64,000 nucleotides of DNA from Neorhizobium galegae. Lineage in GTDB: Bacteria; Pseudomonadota; Alphaproteobacteria; Rhizobiales; Rhizobiaceae. The stretch is from positions 186,001 to 250,000 of the forward strand of contig NZ_CP090096.1 of the NCBI RefSeq assembly GCF_021391675.1, read 5' to 3'. Shown piece after piece: positions 62,281 through 64,000 of this stretch. The position numbers were made by a program, and so were the translations under genes. The stretch's first letter is position 1; each line of letters opens with the position of its first letter. The notes beneath the pieces were generated by a model that saw nothing but the letters and a program-made list of their open reading frames with translations, was not told the DNA's origin and did not search any database.

Positions 62281-62461
62281 ACGTCTAGTGTGCACACTAG
62301 ACGTCAGCTTGCTGACAAAGTCCCTTTGGACTTCGATTCAGCGACTTTGATTCCCATCCGTTCACGCTTCGATTCAGGGACGTTCCGTGAATCCTTGCTC
62401 GATTGGAAGGGTGTCGAGGGTTTGTCAGCAGTCTGACGTCTAGTGTGCACACTAGACGTCA
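62281..62461. repeat. 181-bp element with long perfect palindromes inside 39-bp inverted repeats
   Basis: Left palindrome 62281-62304 is a perfect 24 bp with half ACGTCTAGTGTG. Right palindrome 62434-62461 is a perfect 28 bp with half TGACGTCTAGTGTG. The inverted repeats 62281-62319 and 62421-62459 match at 37 of 39 bases; their inner ends are GCTGACAAA and TTTGTCAGC. The 101-bp centre holds an 11-bp direct repeat CTTCGATTCAG (62331-62341, 62367-62377) and smaller hairpins (GTCC/GGAC, TTCACG/CGTGAA). It has no coding capacity. It could be a MITE-like element, a recombination site, an operator pair or a deletion scar. I do not recognise it. Confidence 0.85.
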
Positions 62462-62464
62462 TTT

Positions 62465-62629
62465 GATTTTTGGCAAGACGAGCGGCTTCAGGCCGGCAGG
62501 GTGGCAGACGCCGCGGCCTCGCTGCGACAGCACCTGCAGATTTCGCGTCAGCGGGCGATCGACCGCATCACGCGGGTAACCCGCGAAGTGCATCCGCATG
62601 ACCTGCCCTATCTGGAAAAGCTCGACTGA
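62465..62629 (+). pseudogene. 3' remnant of an FCD-type GntR regulator gene
   Basis: The frame reads QDERLQAGRVADAAASLRQH and LQISRQRAIDRITRVTREVH, ending DLPYLEKLD before the TGA at 62627-62629. This is the pattern of the last helix pair of FCD domains (aGd..aA...mr.Hl..sr.ra). Everything upstream, including the DNA-binding domain, is replaced by the palindromic element. The intact FCD gene at 62705-63433 is a different sequence on the other strand. Confidence 0.6.
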
Positions 62630-62704
62630 ACCTCCGCACGAAGCAACAGCACCTGCGACCGGGCCACTTCGCCGGGTACCTTCGCGCAGGGACTTGATGT
62701 CGCT

Positions 62705-63433
62705 TCACGCGCCGTCTTCGACCAGAAGTCGAATGACGCTCTGCTTCATGTGGAAACTCATGACTTCGTGTGCCTGCACCGGGTCGCCGGCCTTGATGGC
62801 GTCAAGGACGCGTTGATGCTCTTCGACGACACGCGGCGCCACCTGGTCGGGCGGCCGTTCTTGCAGCTTGCGGGTGAACTCCATCATCAGCTTGATCTGG
62901 TTGCGCATCGTACCGAGCGCAAAGGGGAAATACGGGTTGCGAGTGGCTTGCGCCACGGCCATGTGAAAGGCGAAGTCTGCTTCAAAGACGCCCTCGCCGG
63001 GCGGCAGGGTCAGCATCCGCCGATGCGCTTCCTCGATACCGCGAATCCCTTCGGGATCGCAAAGCCGCGCCGCGTCCTCCGCTGCCGCACATTCCACCAC
63101 CTGGCGAAACCGCATGCAGCGCTTCATGTCGAACACCGTCTGGATCGACAGCCCCTGAATGTCGGCGGCCGACGGCACGACATCCGCCCGAGGTTGCACG
63201 AAATTGGCCGAGCCTCGCCGGGAAATGATCCGGCCGGCGTCGCGCATCTTCACCAGCGCCTTTCGCAGCACCGGACGCGATACGCCGAATTGCCGGGCAA
63301 GCTCCGCCTCCGGAGGCAAGCGTCCGCCCCCCTGCCAGGCCGGCGCCTCCAGCATTGCTTCCAGCCGGGCGAGCACATGCGACGACAGGTCCTTAACGGC
63401 GCGGGTTTGCTGAATTATCTCATCCATCGCCAC
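62705..63433 (-). CDS. GntR-family (FCD) transcriptional regulator
   Basis: 242-aa regulator with winged helix about 10-80 (LPPEAELARQFGVSRPVLRK, DAGRIISRRGSANFV) and an FCD domain (CAAAEDAARLCD, EADFAFHMAVAQATRNPYF, EEHQRVLDAIKAGD, FHMKQSVIRLL). It is divergent from the glucarate dehydratase gene across a 163-bp gap and probably controls it. It could also have taken over the uronate genes to the left. Confidence 0.9.
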   Translation of the reverse strand: MAMDEIIQQTRAVKDLSSHVLARLEAMLEAPAWQGGGRLPPEAELARQFGVSRPVLRKALVKMRDAGRIISRRGSANFVQPRADVVPSAADIQGLSIQTVFDMKRCMRFRQVVECAAAEDAARLCDPEGIRGIEEAHRRMLTLPPGEGVFEADFAFHMAVAQATRNPYFPFALGTMRNQIKLMMEFTRKLQERPPDQVAPRVVEEHQRVLDAIKAGDPVQAHEVMSFHMKQSVIRLLVEDGA

Positions 63434-63596
63434 ATCCTATCCCCGGCATCCGCCCTTTCCAAGTGGGTCGACCGATTACTAATATTTACTTATATTGACA
63501 AATGAGTTCGCCTGCGCGACTTATTTGAGGATTGCCGCGCCGAGGTGGCCTGAAACCCGCATGACCTGAGAAGTGCCCGACATGACAGAGGACCGG

Positions 63597-64000
63597 ATGC
63601 TCATCGAGCCGAATTCGTCGACACACGCCGCAAACAGCCATCTCGCCCGGCATACGCCGCGCATCGTTTCCGTGCGGGCGATCCCGGTTGCGGGACGCGA
63701 CAGTATGTTGCTCAACCTCAGCGGCGCGCACGCTCCCTTCTTCACCCGCAACCTCGCGATCGTCGAAGACGATTCGGGTCATGTGGGCATCGGCGAGGTT
63801 CCGGGCGGCGAGACGATCCGCCGGACGATCGAGGAAGCAGGCCCTCTTCTAATCAGCCAGACGATCGGCGGTTATAACGGCCTGCTCGACCAGGTGCGCA
63901 AGACTTTCGGCGACCGTGACAGCGGCGGCCGCGGACTGCAGACCTTCGATCTGCGCACGACAATCCATGTGGTGACGGCGCTGGAATCGGCGCTGCTCGA
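63597..64000 (+). CDS. gudD: Glucarate dehydratase, 3'-truncated by window edge
   Basis: The frame is open to the end of the window. It encodes the characteristic GudD N-terminus: [53 protein letters not shown] and [12 protein letters not shown] (the capping domain of this enolase-superfamily enzyme). ATG 63597 has AGAGGA four bases upstream and is preferred to ATG 63582. GudD converts D-glucarate to 5-keto-4-deoxyglucarate. It shows the locus also handles aldarates. Confidence 0.92.
   Translation, partial: MLIEPNSSTHAANSHLARHTPRIVSVRAIPVAGRDSMLLNLSGAHAPFFTRNLAIVEDDSGHVGIGEVPGGETIRRTIEEAGPLLISQTIGGYNGLLDQVRKTFGDRDSGGRGLQTFDLRTTIHVVTALESALL

Noticed and set aside
62281-62461. The palindromic pair considered as a repABC parS/centromere or an intact insertion sequence
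   Set aside because: No repA/repB/repC gene is present and the core does not resemble the parS form I know. There is no transposase frame and no clear target-site duplication.

Overview
The window looks like accessory DNA from an alphaproteobacterium of the Rhizobiales (Rhizobium/Agrobacterium/Sinorhizobium type). It has high GC, strong codon-position bias, and a dense run of solute-uptake operons, each with its own local regulator. Rhizobial signature families are present (DUF6880, DUF1488, BigR, FrcABC-like ABC modules, IolG). I see no rRNA, tRNA, CRISPR array, replication gene, intact insertion sequence or core housekeeping gene. A large plasmid, chromid or catabolic island is the most likely setting; this is inference.

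Layout. (1) 1-1162: end of a DUF6880 gene. (2) 1255-9406: sugar-acid locus with an enolase-superfamily dehydratase, a DapA-family aldolase/dehydratase and a GntR regulator, divergent from a five-gene Dpp/Opp-type ABC importer. (3) 9550-16777: inositol/sugar locus with iolG, an FrcBCA-like importer, a frameshifted Gfo/Idh/MocA gene and a hydroxypyruvate-isomerase-like gene, run from a promoter carrying two LacI-type palindromes next to a divergent LacI gene. (4) 17111-26719: peptide/amide locus with an M24 peptidase, two M20 amidohydrolases (one lacking several metal ligands), a second Dpp-type importer and a HutC-type GntR regulator. (5) 27094-28975: DUF308-like membrane protein, a signal-peptide stub and a TetR gene with two matching operators. 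(6) 29146-40531: a probable low-oxygen island with adhP, a pta-like gene, a yhiI-rbbA-yhhJ exporter, DUF1488 and a DevBCA/MacB-type exporter. Five FNR/FixK-like boxes, one perfect, lie in front of its transcription units. (7) 40765-42592: BigR-type sulfide regulator with two YeeE/YedE genes and a TauE/SafE gene damaged by an internal deletion. (8) 42607-49897: CUT1 sugar importer operon with a Gfo/Idh enzyme and a sugar isomerase, under a LacI regulator with palindromic operators. (9) 50016-53559: chromate locus (rhodanese-ChrB fusion and ChrA), then a metallo-beta-lactamase-fold protein missing two usual metal ligands. (10) 53667-64000: LysR gene, then a uronate/aldarate locus (FCD regulator, TRAP transporter, L-idonate-type dehydrogenase, mannonate dehydratase, Ldh-family oxidoreductase, second FCD regulator and the start of glucarate dehydratase).

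The strangest structure is at 62281-62461. A 181-bp segment is bounded by two long perfect palindromes (24 and 28 bp) that sit inside 39-bp inverted repeats. It lies exactly between the 3' remnant of an SDR gene and the 3' remnant of an FCD-type regulator. These look like the two halves of a former divergent gene pair whose 5' ends and shared promoter are gone. Other damage in the window is a one-base frameshift in a Gfo/Idh gene and a deletion in TauE/SafE. Two of the lesions are single-base losses in homopolymers and could be sequence errors.
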